64,000 nucleotides of DNA from Bradyrhizobium cytisi (GCF_008123515.1 NZ_VSSR01000009.1:1-64000); one strand, 5' to 3'. Positions 36,202 to 45,586 are shown, numbered from the stretch's first letter. The notes: generated by a model not told the origin, from the letters alone. Numbers and translations: made by a program.

Positions 36202-38121
36202 ATGTCCGCTGAACTGTATCGGGAACTGTCTTGGCTTCCAAGACCGCCCGAGGATTTCTCTGCTCGCTGCAAAGATCTTTTGATGAACGGGGCCGAGTTG
36301 GGAGGCCAAATCCGGTTTCTTGCGACCCACGCGCTGGATGAGCGGCAGCTTTCGCGATTGGGACGCGCGATTGTCTCGGCCCGCGAGCAGGGACGGTCCC
36401 TGCAACCTTTAGCTCCATTTCGGCTTGGCCTGATCGGAAACGGCACCCTGGATCTCATGGTCCCCGTCCTGATTGCCACGGCCGCGCGCCACGGCTTTGC
36501 CCTCGAATGCATCACCGGCGCGTACGATCAATTCCTCCAGGACGCCTTGCAGCCGGACTCACGTCTCAACACATCCCGACCAGATGCGGTCCTGGTTGCA
36601 CTCGACCACAGAGGCCTTGCGCTTCAACCGAGCCCTGGTAACGAACAGGTCGCCGCTCAGACCATCGACGCCGCAATTGGCCTCCTCGACACCATTCGTG
36701 CGGCGATTGCGCGCAACAGCGGCGCTGTCTGCATCGTCCAAACACTTGCGGCTCCTCCGGAAGGACTGTTCGGATCCTTCGATCGCGCGCTGGGCGGAAC
36801 GAGCAGAAACCTCGTTGATCGCTTCAATCAAAAGGTGTGCGAGGCGGTCCTCCAGTCAAACGATCTGCTCCTCGACGTCGCAGGCGTTGCTGAAACGGCT
36901 GGCCTTGCAGACTGGCATTCCCCCGCGCAATGGAATTTGGCGAAACTGCCATTTTCCGACGATTACGTTCCGCTCTACGCGGATCACGTCTGCCGGATTA
37001 TTGGGGCGATGCGCGGCAAGAGTCGCCGATGCCTCGTGCTCGACCTCGACAACACGGTTTGGGGTGGCATCATCGGCGACGATGGACTTGAAGGTATTCA
37101 GATCGCGCAAGGCGACGCCACAGGCGAAGCGTTCTTGTCGGTCCAGCAGCTTGCCCTCGCCTTGCGCGCACGTGGCGTCGTTCTGGCCGTAAGTTCGAAA
37201 AATACGGATGCGATCGCACGGCGTCCCTTCAAGGAGCATCCGGATATGCTGCTGAGGGAGGATCACATCGCCGTGTTCCAGGCAAACTGGGATGACAAGG
37301 CAACCAACATACGTGCGATCGCAAAGGAATTGGCGCTTGGTCTGGATTCCTTCGTTTTCCTCGACGACAATCCGGTCGAGCGCGGCCTGATCCGGCGTGA
37401 AATCCCTGAAGTGGCGGTTCCCGAACTAGACAGCGATCCCGCCGGCTACGCACGCACCTTGGCGGCAGCAGGCTATTTTGAGGCGATTGCTTTTTCCGAT
37501 GAAGATCGCGCGCGAGCCGACATGTACCAGGCAAACGCCCGTCGGTTGAGTTTGCAGGGACAGACTTCGGACCTTCAGTCCTATCTGCGGTCGCTGGAGA
37601 TGCGCATCGTGTTCGGCTCCTTCGAGCGCACGACGAGGTCGCGCGTTACACAGCTGATCAACAAGAGCAACCAGTTCAATCTGACCACTCGCCGTTACAC
37701 CGAGCCCCAGATCGAACAGCTCGAGCACGACGGTGATGCGATGACGCTGCACGTCCGGTTGCTTGATAAGTTCGGCGACAACGGGATCATTTGTGTCGTC
37801 ATATGCCGCCTGTCCCGCCCGGGCGCCTGGACCATCGACACCTGGTTAATGAGCTGCCGGGTGCTGGGACGGTGCGTCGAACGGGCGGTGCTTGCTGAGA
37901 TCTTGTTCCGTGCACGCGCTGCGGGCATCTCGACCCTGGAAGGCCTTTACCTTCCAACCGAGCGAAACGAGATGGTCGCCGAACATTATGGAAAGCTTGG
38001 ATTTACGCGGATAGAAACCGCTTCCGACGGCAGCAGCCGATGGGAGCTGAAAACCGATGCAGAACTCGGCGACCTGCCGATGACTGTGGAGCGTGAACAA
38101 CTGCAGCTGCAGCCTGCTTAA
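36202..38121 (+). CDS. FkbH-like HAD-family protein with GNAT-like C-terminus
   Basis: 639 aa from the ATG at 36202 (GGAAG upstream); ATG 36145 is an alternative, and an in-frame start at 35950 would run into the divergent GT2. Residues about 75-260 look like an SGNH-type N-terminal domain. The HAD core has VLDLDNTVWGG (DxD at 281/283), SSKN at 331-334 and LDDNPVER at 387-394; the C-terminal third (from about 480) has the LINKSNQFNLTTRRYTE segment and a GNAT-like fold typical of FkbH. Characterised FkbH relatives take the glyceryl group of 1,3-bisphosphoglycerate, dephosphorylate it and load it on an acyl carrier protein. The ACP gene at 40790 fits this. Confidence 0.9.
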   Translation: MSAELYRELSWLPRPPEDFSARCKDLLMNGAELGGQIRFLATHALDERQLSRLGRAIVSAREQGRSLQPLAPFRLGLIGNGTLDLMVPVLIATAARHGFALECITGAYDQFLQDALQPDSRLNTSRPDAVLVALDHRGLALQPSPGNEQVAAQTIDAAIGLLDTIRAAIARNSGAVCIVQTLAAPPEGLFGSFDRALGGTSRNLVDRFNQKVCEAVLQSNDLLLDVAGVAETAGLADWHSPAQWNLAKLPFSDDYVPLYADHVCRIIGAMRGKSRRCLVLDLDNTVWGGIIGDDGLEGIQIAQGDATGEAFLSVQQLALALRARGVVLAVSSKNTDAIARRPFKEHPDMLLREDHIAVFQANWDDKATNIRAIAKELALGLDSFVFLDDNPVERGLIRREIPEVAVPELDSDPAGYARTLAAAGYFEAIAFSDEDRARADMYQANARRLSLQGQTSDLQSYLRSLEMRIVFGSFERTTRSRVTQLINKSNQFNLTTRRYTEPQIEQLEHDGDAMTLHVRLLDKFGDNGIICVVICRLSRPGAWTIDTWLMSCRVLGRCVERAVLAEILFRARAAGISTLEGLYLPTERNEMVAEHYGKLGFTRIETASDGSSRWELKTDAELGDLPMTVEREQLQLQPA

Positions 38122-38165
38122 AGCCCATCTTTTCCCGCAAGCCTTTACGCCCGAGCTGAACGTCG

Positions 38166-39605
38166 ATGAGCCTCACATCTCCTCTGTTTTTCGCTTTCCT
38201 GGCCGGAGTCATTCTCGCCTATCACATCAGCGAGTCAGTTCGGTATCGCAGGCTGGTGCTGGGATTCGGCAATGCGATCTTCATCGCGAGTTACCTCACC
38301 GACTACATCCAGATCCTGCCCCTGCTTGCTTTTCTGCTCTTGGGCTATGCGTGCGTTTCGATTCTTTCCGTCTGGAAGTCTTCACTTGCGCTGGGTCTCG
38401 CGGTCCTTGGCGTCCTGGCCTGCTATGTCTTCCTGAAGCGGTTTTCCTTCTTCGATGATCTCGGGCGTCTTCCCTTTCCATATTTGACGATCGGGCTGTC
38501 CTATATCCTATTCCGAATCCTGCACATAATGGTCGATGTCCATTCGGGGGACCTCGAAGAGCGAATCGGGCCGACCGCATTCTTCCGCTACACGTGCAAT
38601 TTTCTGTGCTTTGTGTCCGGTCCAATCCAGCGCTATCAGGACTTTCGCGCCGCAGATGGGATCGCCGTTGTCAAGCTCGACGCGGAGACCGTATTCCAGG
38701 CCTTTTCCAGAGTGGTTGCCGGCTACGCGAAATTTGTAATCATCGCCGCTGTGGCAGAGTACGCGTTCTCGTTCCTGAAGCCGCAGCTACTTCAGGCTGG
38801 CGACCCGTCGTTCGCGAAGCTGTGCATGCTCTATGCTGCCACCGCTTCGCTCTACACCGTGTATCTGTACTATAATTTCTCCGGATACATGGACATAGTT
38901 CTCGGCAGCGGGTTTCTACTCGGTCAGGCCTTGCCGGAAAACTTCGACAAACCCTTCTCCGCCCGCAGCTTCCTGGAGTTTTGGCAGCGTTGGCACATGA
39001 CGCTTTCACAGTGGTTCAAATTCTATCTATTTAATCCGCTCGTCATGCTCCTGATGTCTTGTTTTCCTGCGCCCGCGCTCACGGCCTATCTTGGCGTTTT
39101 CGCATTTTTCATCACATTTCTCGTGATGGGCGTTTGGCACGGGACCACGGCCGTGTTCGTCGTCTACGGATTGCTGATGGGTGCTGGCGCCAGCATCAAT
39201 AAGCTGTGGCAGGTCGCTTGCGCGGACCGCCTCGGAAAGAAGCGCTACAGGACGATGACCGAGACCTTGGGCTACGTCTATTTTGCGCGCGGCGTCACCA
39301 TCAGCTATTTCGTGTTGGCCTTGACATGCCTGTGGACGCCAGAATTGTCGGATTTCACGCGTTTGATTGGCCGGCTTGGCCCTGCCGGGATGTCGGCTGC
39401 GTTTGCCGGGATTGCGCTTGCGTTTGGACTGTTCTGGTGGCTGGCTGATCAGATCGCTCCCCACCTGACTGCCCCAGCGTTTCTGGCAAACGCGCGCGAC
39501 AGCCTTGTCGGCCGAAACTTGACGCTGGCGAGCCAGATGATGGTCATCGTCGCGGTCACCGCGTTGCTCCATAAGTCTCCCGACTTCGTCTACAAGGCGT
39601 TCTAA
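38166..39605 (+). CDS. MBOAT-family membrane O-acyltransferase (AlgI-like)
   Basis: 479 aa, about 11 hydrophobic helices. MBOAT hallmarks: YYNFSGYMDIVLGSGFLLG (236-254), EFWQRWHMTLSQW with His277, and VMGVWHGTTAVF with the catalytic His325. MBOAT proteins such as AlgI and DltB pass an activated acyl group across the membrane to an SGNH partner that acylates the glycan. The SGNH-type protein begins one base after this stop and an ACP follows, so a DltB/DltD-like or AlgI/AlgJ-like arrangement is likely. Acyl identity is inferred from FkbH. Confidence 0.93.
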   Translation: MSLTSPLFFAFLAGVILAYHISESVRYRRLVLGFGNAIFIASYLTDYIQILPLLAFLLLGYACVSILSVWKSSLALGLAVLGVLACYVFLKRFSFFDDLGRLPFPYLTIGLSYILFRILHIMVDVHSGDLEERIGPTAFFRYTCNFLCFVSGPIQRYQDFRAADGIAVVKLDAETVFQAFSRVVAGYAKFVIIAAVAEYAFSFLKPQLLQAGDPSFAKLCMLYAATASLYTVYLYYNFSGYMDIVLGSGFLLGQALPENFDKPFSARSFLEFWQRWHMTLSQWFKFYLFNPLVMLLMSCFPAPALTAYLGVFAFFITFLVMGVWHGTTAVFVVYGLLMGAGASINKLWQVACADRLGKKRYRTMTETLGYVYFARGVTISYFVLALTCLWTPELSDFTRLIGRLGPAGMSAAFAGIALAFGLFWWLADQIAPHLTAPAFLANARDSLVGRNLTLASQMMVIVAVTALLHKSPDFVYKAF

Positions 39606-39606
39606 G

Positions 39607-40740
39607 TTGAGATATATCCTTCGCCAGATCGCGGTGACCTTTACATCATTCGCGTTTCTCTATGTTCTGATTGGCGGCCTATCCTTCCTGGTGTTCCCAG
39701 ACCCTTCGCACGGAGGGCTTCGCGACTTCCAGGTGGCAGAGCGCACACTGTTCATGACCGTGCCGAAGTACGTGCTCCTCGGGCGCAGCGTGCTCGACAC
39801 TCCGGACCCCAAGGTACTTATCGTAGGAGCCTCCAACACGGCCGTCGGCTTCATCCAGAAGCTCATCCAATCGAAACTGGCGTGCGGCAAGGTCAGCAAT
39901 CTCGCGATGGGCGGCGCAAACATATCGGAGGCGGCTCAGATCATCGATCTGGTGCGCGAGACGCAGAGCAGCCCGGGTGCCGCGCCCAATACGTTCGTCA
40001 TTGGCGTCTGGTACGGGATGTTTGCGGATTCCGATATCAGATTTGCTGATCCCGATCGGAATCGCGGAGAATCCGACCTCGATATTGAGAAGTACCGATA
40101 TGGCTTCTACCGCCGGACCGCCAATGGTCCCGTGGCGGTCCTACCTTCAAAGTGGCTCGATGCCGGCGTCATGGCGATTCGCCCGCTTCTCCTTGTCGAG
40201 AAGGTTGCGCGCGAAGCCAGAACGGGCATCAATCTGCTCCTGACCGGACGCCGGTCCGCACAACGGACCGAGGTTGAACGTGAGGCTGCGGTGATGTCGG
40301 AACAGGACAAGAAAAAAGCTTTGGAGTATTGGCAGGAGAGCATGGGGTTCAAGGGCGCGATTTCCGAGACGCAGTTCAACCTGCTTAGGAGCACGGTTGC
40401 GTCATTGCTTGATTCGGGAGAGCGGGTGGTACTCGTCGATCTTCCGATCCCATCATGGCACCGCGACGCAAGTCCGTATCAGCCCGGCTACGAACAAAAG
40501 CTTCAGGAATTGTCCGGGCAATTCAAGGAACGGTCAAACTTCATCTCAATATCGATGAGCGATCTTGACGGAGATTTGGATTACTCTGACGAGGTGCATG
40601 CAAAGCGACACTTGGCCAACGTCTGGTCGGAAAGATTGGCCAGTGTCTTGAGTTCTTTTGCCTGTCAGGAGAAGACTAACAAGCCGAAGGTTTCATCGCG
40701 AGCTCCCGAACAGGCTACGGCAGCATCGTCCGATCATTGA
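39607..40740 (+). CDS. Membrane-anchored SGNH-type acyltransferase partner (DltD/AlgJ-like)
   Basis: 377 aa from a TTG one base after the MBOAT stop, with AAGG nine bases upstream. An N-terminal helix (VTFTSFAFLYVLIGGLSFLVF) anchors a periplasmic domain. LIVGASNTAVGF places a nucleophile Ser76 in a GxSN context like the GDS block, GGANISEA resembles the Gly block, and DEVH (Asp328, His331) supplies the C-terminal DxxH pair. This is the architecture of DltD and AlgJ/AlgX-type proteins that finish O-acylation begun by an MBOAT. The sequence is divergent, so the call rests on motifs plus context. Confidence 0.75.
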   Translation: MRYILRQIAVTFTSFAFLYVLIGGLSFLVFPDPSHGGLRDFQVAERTLFMTVPKYVLLGRSVLDTPDPKVLIVGASNTAVGFIQKLIQSKLACGKVSNLAMGGANISEAAQIIDLVRETQSSPGAAPNTFVIGVWYGMFADSDIRFADPDRNRGESDLDIEKYRYGFYRRTANGPVAVLPSKWLDAGVMAIRPLLLVEKVAREARTGINLLLTGRRSAQRTEVEREAAVMSEQDKKKALEYWQESMGFKGAISETQFNLLRSTVASLLDSGERVVLVDLPIPSWHRDASPYQPGYEQKLQELSGQFKERSNFISISMSDLDGDLDYSDEVHAKRHLANVWSERLASVLSSFACQEKTNKPKVSSRAPEQATAASSDH

Positions 40741-40789
40741 ATAATCACCAACGGTCGATGCGCGAACGTCGACGTCAAGGATATTCACT

Positions 40790-41029
40790 ATGGATCAAGC
40801 TCAAATCTACGCGAAGCTCACATCTGTCTTCCGCGACGTGCTCGATGAGGACAACCTCGCCTTGACACCGGAGACCATGGCCGATGACGTTGACGGCTGG
40901 GATAGCCTGTCTCACATTCGTCTCGTTCTAGCGGTCTCGAAGTCTTTTGGCGTCAAGTTTTCCGCATCCGAGATCGGCGGACTGAAGAACGTCGGCGAGT
41001 TTGTTGAGCTCATTCAGAAGAAGATCTGA
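40790..41029 (+). CDS. Acyl carrier protein
   Basis: 79 aa. The phosphopantetheine attachment motif is DSLSH with Ser39, preceded by the acidic ADDVDGW stretch usual in these proteins; the predicted four-helix layout and length fit. It lies between the SGNH-type gene and the VOC gene, not beside fatty-acid or polyketide genes. Together with FkbH it most likely carries a glyceryl or similar short acyl thioester. A phosphopantetheinyl transferase would have to come from elsewhere in the genome. Confidence 0.93.
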   Translation: MDQAQIYAKLTSVFRDVLDEDNLALTPETMADDVDGWDSLSHIRLVLAVSKSFGVKFSASEIGGLKNVGEFVELIQKKI

Positions 41030-41036
41030 GCTCGAA

Positions 41037-41489
41037 GTGTCGGAATCCCGCAAGATTGCTCCAGCCTTGACTAACCTTGCCTTTCATCACTTCGGCCTGG
41101 CTGTCGCCTCTCCGGATGACGCATTTCGCTATCTGGCGTCGCTTGGCTATACGGCAGGAAATTCGGCGTTTGATCCCCTACAGCGAGTCAACCTTGCCAT
41201 GCGTCATCATCCGACGATGCCTGACATTGAGGTGATTTGGCCCGGGGATGGTCCGTCCCCGATTGATATGCTAATCAAGAAGACGGGCACCATGATCTAC
41301 CACTTATGCTATACGTGCTCCGACGCTGACGCGGCACTTGCCGCCCTTTCGGCCGCCGGCATGGAAATTCTAACGGTTAGCCCCCCAACGCCAGCCATTT
41401 TATTCGGTGGCCAGGACGTTTCATTTCATCATATTTCGGGTTTCGGTCTCATCGAGATATTGCATACTGGCTCGCGCCTCGAACAGTGA
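41037..41489 (+). CDS. VOC-superfamily (glyoxalase/methylmalonyl-CoA epimerase-like) protein
   Basis: 150 aa from a GTG at 41037, eight bases after the ACP stop; a longer in-frame start at 41001 overlaps the ACP gene. Two betaalphabetabetabeta halves are seen: FHHFGLAVASPDDAFRYLASLGY with metal-site His18, and MIYHLCYTCSDADAALAALS with His89; GLIEIL supplies Glu140. This metal triad is found in glyoxalase and methylmalonyl-CoA epimerase families. A role in the acyl-ACP module, for example epimerising or otherwise processing the loaded acid, is plausible from context only. Confidence 0.8.
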   Translation: MSESRKIAPALTNLAFHHFGLAVASPDDAFRYLASLGYTAGNSAFDPLQRVNLAMRHHPTMPDIEVIWPGDGPSPIDMLIKKTGTMIYHLCYTCSDADAALAALSAAGMEILTVSPPTPAILFGGQDVSFHHISGFGLIEILHTGSRLEQ

Positions 41490-41511
41490 ACGGCCAGCAG
41501 ATGGACAGTCG

Positions 41512-41961
41512 ATGACAAGCAAGACCGTTCGCAAAATTTCAGCGCAAGCAGTTGGGTTCGGGTTGCTGCTCATCGCGCTGACGTTTCCCGTCAGATCAAC
41601 TCGAGCTCAATTTGGGCGAACGACTGCGCCCATCTCTGGTGGTACTGGAGTCTCAGCACAACCAAAAAATGCCTTCCAGGGAATGACTGGAACGTACGCG
41701 GCCCCGCACAAAACACCGGATGGCCGAGCCTGCATCGCAGTGAACCCCATGACTCGAGCGCAGATTATCAATCCCAAAATCATTGATCAGATCGTCATCA
41801 TCAACAACATTTGCGGCCAGTCGATCAAAGTCCAAGTCTGCTATGGTGGGAGCAGCGATTGCATTGTTGTACCTTTGGGAGGATACCAGAGAATACAGAG
41901 GGCGTTGGGAGTTGGGGCGGGCTCGGCTTCCTTTAGATATGAATACCGTGAGTTATACTGA
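41512..41961 (+). CDS. Small secreted protein, unknown
   Basis: 149 aa from the ATG at 41512. Signal peptide at about 1-33 (AVGFGLLLIALTFPVRSTRA). The mature part has three cysteines, in ACIAVNP, NNICGQS and VCYGGSSDC (one, one and two), suggesting disulphides in the periplasm, and otherwise no recognised domain. The stretch PKIIDQIVIINNICGQSIKVQVCY looks like a beta-hairpin-rich core. It lies 22 bases after the VOC gene and may be co-transcribed, but nothing ties it to acylation directly. Confidence 0.7.
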   Translation: MTSKTVRKISAQAVGFGLLLIALTFPVRSTRAQFGRTTAPISGGTGVSAQPKNAFQGMTGTYAAPHKTPDGRACIAVNPMTRAQIINPKIIDQIVIINNICGQSIKVQVCYGGSSDCIVVPLGGYQRIQRALGVGAGSASFRYEYRELY

Positions 41962-42052
41962 ATTTCCTGCGGCCGCTGTGTTCGGGCTCCCCTGCATGCT
42001 TAGGGCGTCACCTGAGATATCCACTGGCTCGGTTCCGAGCACGGACATACTG

Positions 42053-43126
42053 ATGAAGAGAGTTCGACCCAAACCCCATACGGCTCGTTTCACATCACGC
42101 GTCGTTGCCGGGTTTGGTCTTGCCTGCGTATTGGCCACGTTCGTTTTCATTTGGCTGACATCCTCCCCAAGCGAAGGGGCAGAGCTTCCGGCCGCGGCTC
42201 AATACAAGCTCAAACTCAATCGCGCCATATCGCCCGCGTCGGCTGGAACGATTCTGGCCGCATCCGACGCTCTGTTCGCGCGGGCAGGCCTTGACGTGCG
42301 CATGGTAGCCGGCTCAGGGGATGGTGACGCAATAGCTGCTGTTTCGGCCGACGAAAATACCATAGGGGTCGCATCGGCCGCGGCGTTCCTCAAAGCGCGA
42401 TCGGAAGGGCTCGCAATTGTCGCCTTCGCCGGATGCTATGCGACGAGTCCAATCGAGTTTTTTACCCTGCCCGACACCACGCTGTTGCGGCCATCGGATC
42501 TGGAGGGAAAGCGAATAGGGTACAAAAGGGGACCCGAGCTTTCTGTCGTTCTCTACGAGTTTGTTGCGAAGAACTCCCTAGCGCAAAGCAAGCTCCTCCC
42601 GATCGAAAGTGAGGAGCCCGTGCAGGATCTGCTGGACCGGAAGATAGATGTGCTCCTTGGTCGCCTCGACATTGAAGGTCAGGAGTTTGCGCGGAGGAAC
42701 ATAGAGTACAAGACGCTAAGTCCCGCCTCCTACGGCGTGCACGCCGCAGGACCAGTCTACTTTGTTCAAGAGCGCACCCTCGGTAAGCGGCGCACTCTCG
42801 AGAAGTTCGTCATCGCGACCGCCGCGGGCTGGAGCGCTGCATACGCTGACTACGACCGAACAATTCCCATCATCGCCAACTCTATCGATACGCCTCTTTC
42901 GCGGCTGCTGATCACTCGACTCATGGATGCGCAGCGTGGTTTCTTGCGCCCCTATGGGACAAGGTTTGGCGAGCTGGACGAGAGGCGCATTCGCGTGCTC
43001 CATGCACAGCTTTTGCAGCGACGTCTCCTACAAGAACCGGTCGATCTGACCCGCGCCGTCAACTACGACGTTCTGAAAGAGGCCTATCGTAGCGAGGCGA
43101 ATAATCTAAGTCGCGATGAGCCCTGA
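42053..43126 (+). CDS. Orphan NMT1/SsuA-like substrate-binding protein, membrane-anchored
   Basis: 357 aa from the ATG at 42053 (longer in-frame starts overlap the upstream gene). An N-terminal helix (VVAGFGLACVLATFVFIWL) is followed by SEGAELPA; it may be an anchor or a signal peptide. The periplasmic type II binding fold shows ASDALFARAGLDVRMV, NTIGVASAAAFL, DLEGKRIGYKRG and a second lobe with LLDRKIDVLLGRL. This resembles binding proteins for sulfonates, thiamine precursors or nitrate. No permease or ATPase is nearby, so it may act as a sensor or periplasmic accessory factor. Its 3' end overlaps the epimerase gene. Confidence 0.75.
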   Translation: MKRVRPKPHTARFTSRVVAGFGLACVLATFVFIWLTSSPSEGAELPAAAQYKLKLNRAISPASAGTILAASDALFARAGLDVRMVAGSGDGDAIAAVSADENTIGVASAAAFLKARSEGLAIVAFAGCYATSPIEFFTLPDTTLLRPSDLEGKRIGYKRGPELSVVLYEFVAKNSLAQSKLLPIESEEPVQDLLDRKIDVLLGRLDIEGQEFARRNIEYKTLSPASYGVHAAGPVYFVQERTLGKRRTLEKFVIATAAGWSAAYADYDRTIPIIANSIDTPLSRLLITRLMDAQRGFLRPYGTRFGELDERRIRVLHAQLLQRRLLQEPVDLTRAVNYDVLKEAYRSEANNLSRDEP

Positions 43127-44114
43127 TCAGATGTCTAACGCTACTCAAGCTATCATTTTTGGCGGCGCAGGCTTCATTGGAACCCATCTGGCAACATGCC
43201 TCGTGGCATCGCAAAGGTATAAGCGCGTCGTGTCGGTCGACATCGGCCAGCCCAGAGCCAATGTAGCCGGCGTCGAATATCTGCACCACGATGTGCGGGA
43301 GGCCATCGATTCCGGCATTTCGGACGGGAGCCCCACCGACATTTTCAACCTAGCTGCGATCCATGTTACGCCTGGGCACCCGGACGGTGATTACTATTAT
43401 ACGAACGTCCTAGGGGCGGTGAACGTCTGCAGATTCGCCAACGCGATCGGCTGCAGCAACGTAGTCTTCACAAGCTCCATCTCGATCTACGGACCAAGCG
43501 AAGCAGCGCTCGATGAAGAGGCCACGCCGGCGCCCGTGAGCGCTTACGGGCGCTCAAAGCTCGCGGCCGAGAAGATCCATCTGCTCTGGCAATCCGAAGC
43601 CTTGGATCGGAAGCTGACGATTGTTCGCCCTGCCGTCATCTACGGACTTCACGAGCGGGGAAATTTCACCAGGCTCTCACGGATGATGGAACGGAATGCC
43701 TTCGTCTATCCGGGGCGGACAGACACCATCAAATCGTGTGGCTACGTGAAAGATCTTGTCTCATCCATGATCTTCATGTCGAGCCAGAATGACGGCGTCC
43801 GCATCTATAATTTCTCGTTTGAGCACAGGTACACAATCAGCGAAATCTGTGCTGCGTTCTCCCGGGTCGCTGGCTACAAAAAGCCGCGGCTGACCATTCC
43901 AATCTGGTTCATGAATCTCGCCGTACTTCCCTTTGAAGCCTTGCAGTCGGCTGGCCTCAAGACGGGCATCAATCGGGACCGCGTAAGGAAGCTATGGTTC
44001 TCGACGAACATTCTGCCTAAACGACTTGTCACAAGCGGCTTCAAGTTTTCTTACGATTTGGAAAGCTCGCTCATCGAATGGAAACGCGGGTCGGCTCTGA
44101 AGGATTTTGATTGA
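43116..44114 (+). CDS. NAD-dependent epimerase/dehydratase (extended SDR)
   Basis: 332 aa; starts inside the previous gene (ATG 43116; ATG 43131 also possible). Rossmann motif FGGAGFIGTHL, SSISIYGPSE with the catalytic Ser, and AYGRSKLAAEKIH with the Tyr/Lys pair. The loops LAAIHVTPGHPDGDYYYTNV and CGYVKDLVSSMIFM suit a nucleotide-sugar 4-epimerase or dehydratase, but specificity groups cannot be told apart by eye. Adjacent to a Wzy-like protein, so probably provides an EPS sugar. Confidence 0.85.
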   Translation: MSPDQMSNATQAIIFGGAGFIGTHLATCLVASQRYKRVVSVDIGQPRANVAGVEYLHHDVREAIDSGISDGSPTDIFNLAAIHVTPGHPDGDYYYTNVLGAVNVCRFANAIGCSNVVFTSSISIYGPSEAALDEEATPAPVSAYGRSKLAAEKIHLLWQSEALDRKLTIVRPAVIYGLHERGNFTRLSRMMERNAFVYPGRTDTIKSCGYVKDLVSSMIFMSSQNDGVRIYNFSFEHRYTISEICAAFSRVAGYKKPRLTIPIWFMNLAVLPFEALQSAGLKTGINRDRVRKLWFSTNILPKRLVTSGFKFSYDLESSLIEWKRGSALKDFD

Positions 44115-45586
44115 TGGGTCTTCTTGATCGCGACCAACGATCTTCGATCAAGAACAGAGCTGATGTTCCTACAATCGGCAAAGAAAAGAAACCCAGCTAT
44201 ACTGCCATGTTGGCGACGTCCGGGCTCTGTATCCTGGTTGCCCTGGCGCCGCTTCCTTTCGCCTCCATGGATATGCGGATTGTTGCGGTCTGGGTATTGT
44301 TGCTTTCTGCCGTGCTTTTGCTGACCGTCCCGCAGGCGATTAGCTCGCGAGACCTTGCTTTCCTGTACGGATTTGCGGCGATCTCTTTGTCTTGGGCATT
44401 CGTCGTCAGCGAACAATTGGATCACACGTCACCGCTGTCGCAGCGACTGATGGCCCCAATCTGGGAGCAGACCTCCGCAGTCCTGGGCGAGCAATTGAAC
44501 GGCTCGATTTCCGTAGCCCTCAATCAGCCCTTCTTCTCGGCCGGATCACAGATCGCCTGCCTCCTGTCTATGCTGTGCGGATATCTTGTTGGCCGCGACC
44601 GGCGCGCCGCCCGCCTTTTGCTAATGTCATTTTTGGGATCGACCTTGGCCTACGCCAGCTATGGACTGATTGCCCACATCTTCTGGCCGGACTATTTGCT
44701 TTGGCACCGCAAGTACAACTATTTGGCCTCGGTCACTGCAACCTTCATCAATCCGAATGTTGCTGCTTCCTATTTCGGGGCCGCAACCATTGGGTGGGTT
44801 CTCGTCTTCTCTAGCATGAGTAGCGATCGTTTCTCCGGACCGCCGCTATCGTGGCGCGAGGTGATCAGGTTTCGCCTCCACACCTTCTCGCCACTAAGAA
44901 CCTTTTGTCTGCTGGCGTGCTTTGCAATGCTTTCCACGACGATGCTGACCGGATCGCGCGCGGGATCCGTCCTATCGCTGCTTTGTTTGGCCGGAGCCGT
45001 AGGAGCTTATTTTCGCCGAGGACTAAAGAAGCGCAGGCTCCTGTGGGTTTTTCCGATCGCGGCCATGCTTTTGATTGTCGGCGCCATTTCGATCCTTGCA
45101 CCCTTGGTCAACCAAAGATTCGGAGTCCAAGGATTCTTCGATTCGGGGCGGTGGCAGGCCTACGTTTCGACGATCGGAATGATCAGAGACTTTCCCTGGC
45201 TCGGGTCCGGCCTGGGGACCTATCGATGGGTCTTTCCGGAATATCGAAGCGGCGATATTCCGTCATATGGAGTTTGGGAACAGGCGCATAATTCGACGCT
45301 CGAAGCGGCCGCCGAAATGGGCATTCCCTTCGCCTTGTTGCTGGGGATCGGTTGGCTCGCTTCACTAGTCGTTCTGTTCCGAGGAATGTTGGGGCGTAAT
45401 CGTGACGCGATCCTCCCGACCGCGGCCTTTTGGATTGGCCTATTGGTGATCCTTCATTCGCAGGTTGATTTTCCACTGCAAGTTCCGGGCTTTGCTCTGG
45501 CGATCTGCCCCATTTTGGGCATGGGCATGGCTCAATCATTTTCGAGTAGAGCCAAGGTGTTAACCTGTCCTTCCAATAAGTCGTGA
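44114..45586 (+). CDS. Wzy/O-antigen ligase family membrane protein
   Basis: 490 aa; ATG 44114 overlaps the upstream TGA by one base. About eleven hydrophobic helices. The Wzy_C-type segment is well preserved: STIGMIRDFPWLGSGLGTYR, then EQAHNSTLEAAAEMGIPFALLLG, with the periplasmic His-Asn pair and the Gly-rich loop. A polymerase is likely because the gene is next to a sugar epimerase and close to the Wzc-type kinase, but ligase function cannot be excluded. Confidence 0.85.
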   Translation: MGLLDRDQRSSIKNRADVPTIGKEKKPSYTAMLATSGLCILVALAPLPFASMDMRIVAVWVLLLSAVLLLTVPQAISSRDLAFLYGFAAISLSWAFVVSEQLDHTSPLSQRLMAPIWEQTSAVLGEQLNGSISVALNQPFFSAGSQIACLLSMLCGYLVGRDRRAARLLLMSFLGSTLAYASYGLIAHIFWPDYLLWHRKYNYLASVTATFINPNVAASYFGAATIGWVLVFSSMSSDRFSGPPLSWREVIRFRLHTFSPLRTFCLLACFAMLSTTMLTGSRAGSVLSLLCLAGAVGAYFRRGLKKRRLLWVFPIAAMLLIVGAISILAPLVNQRFGVQGFFDSGRWQAYVSTIGMIRDFPWLGSGLGTYRWVFPEYRSGDIPSYGVWEQAHNSTLEAAAEMGIPFALLLGIGWLASLVVLFRGMLGRNRDAILPTAAFWIGLLVILHSQVDFPLQVPGFALAICPILGMGMAQSFSSRAKVLTCPSNKS

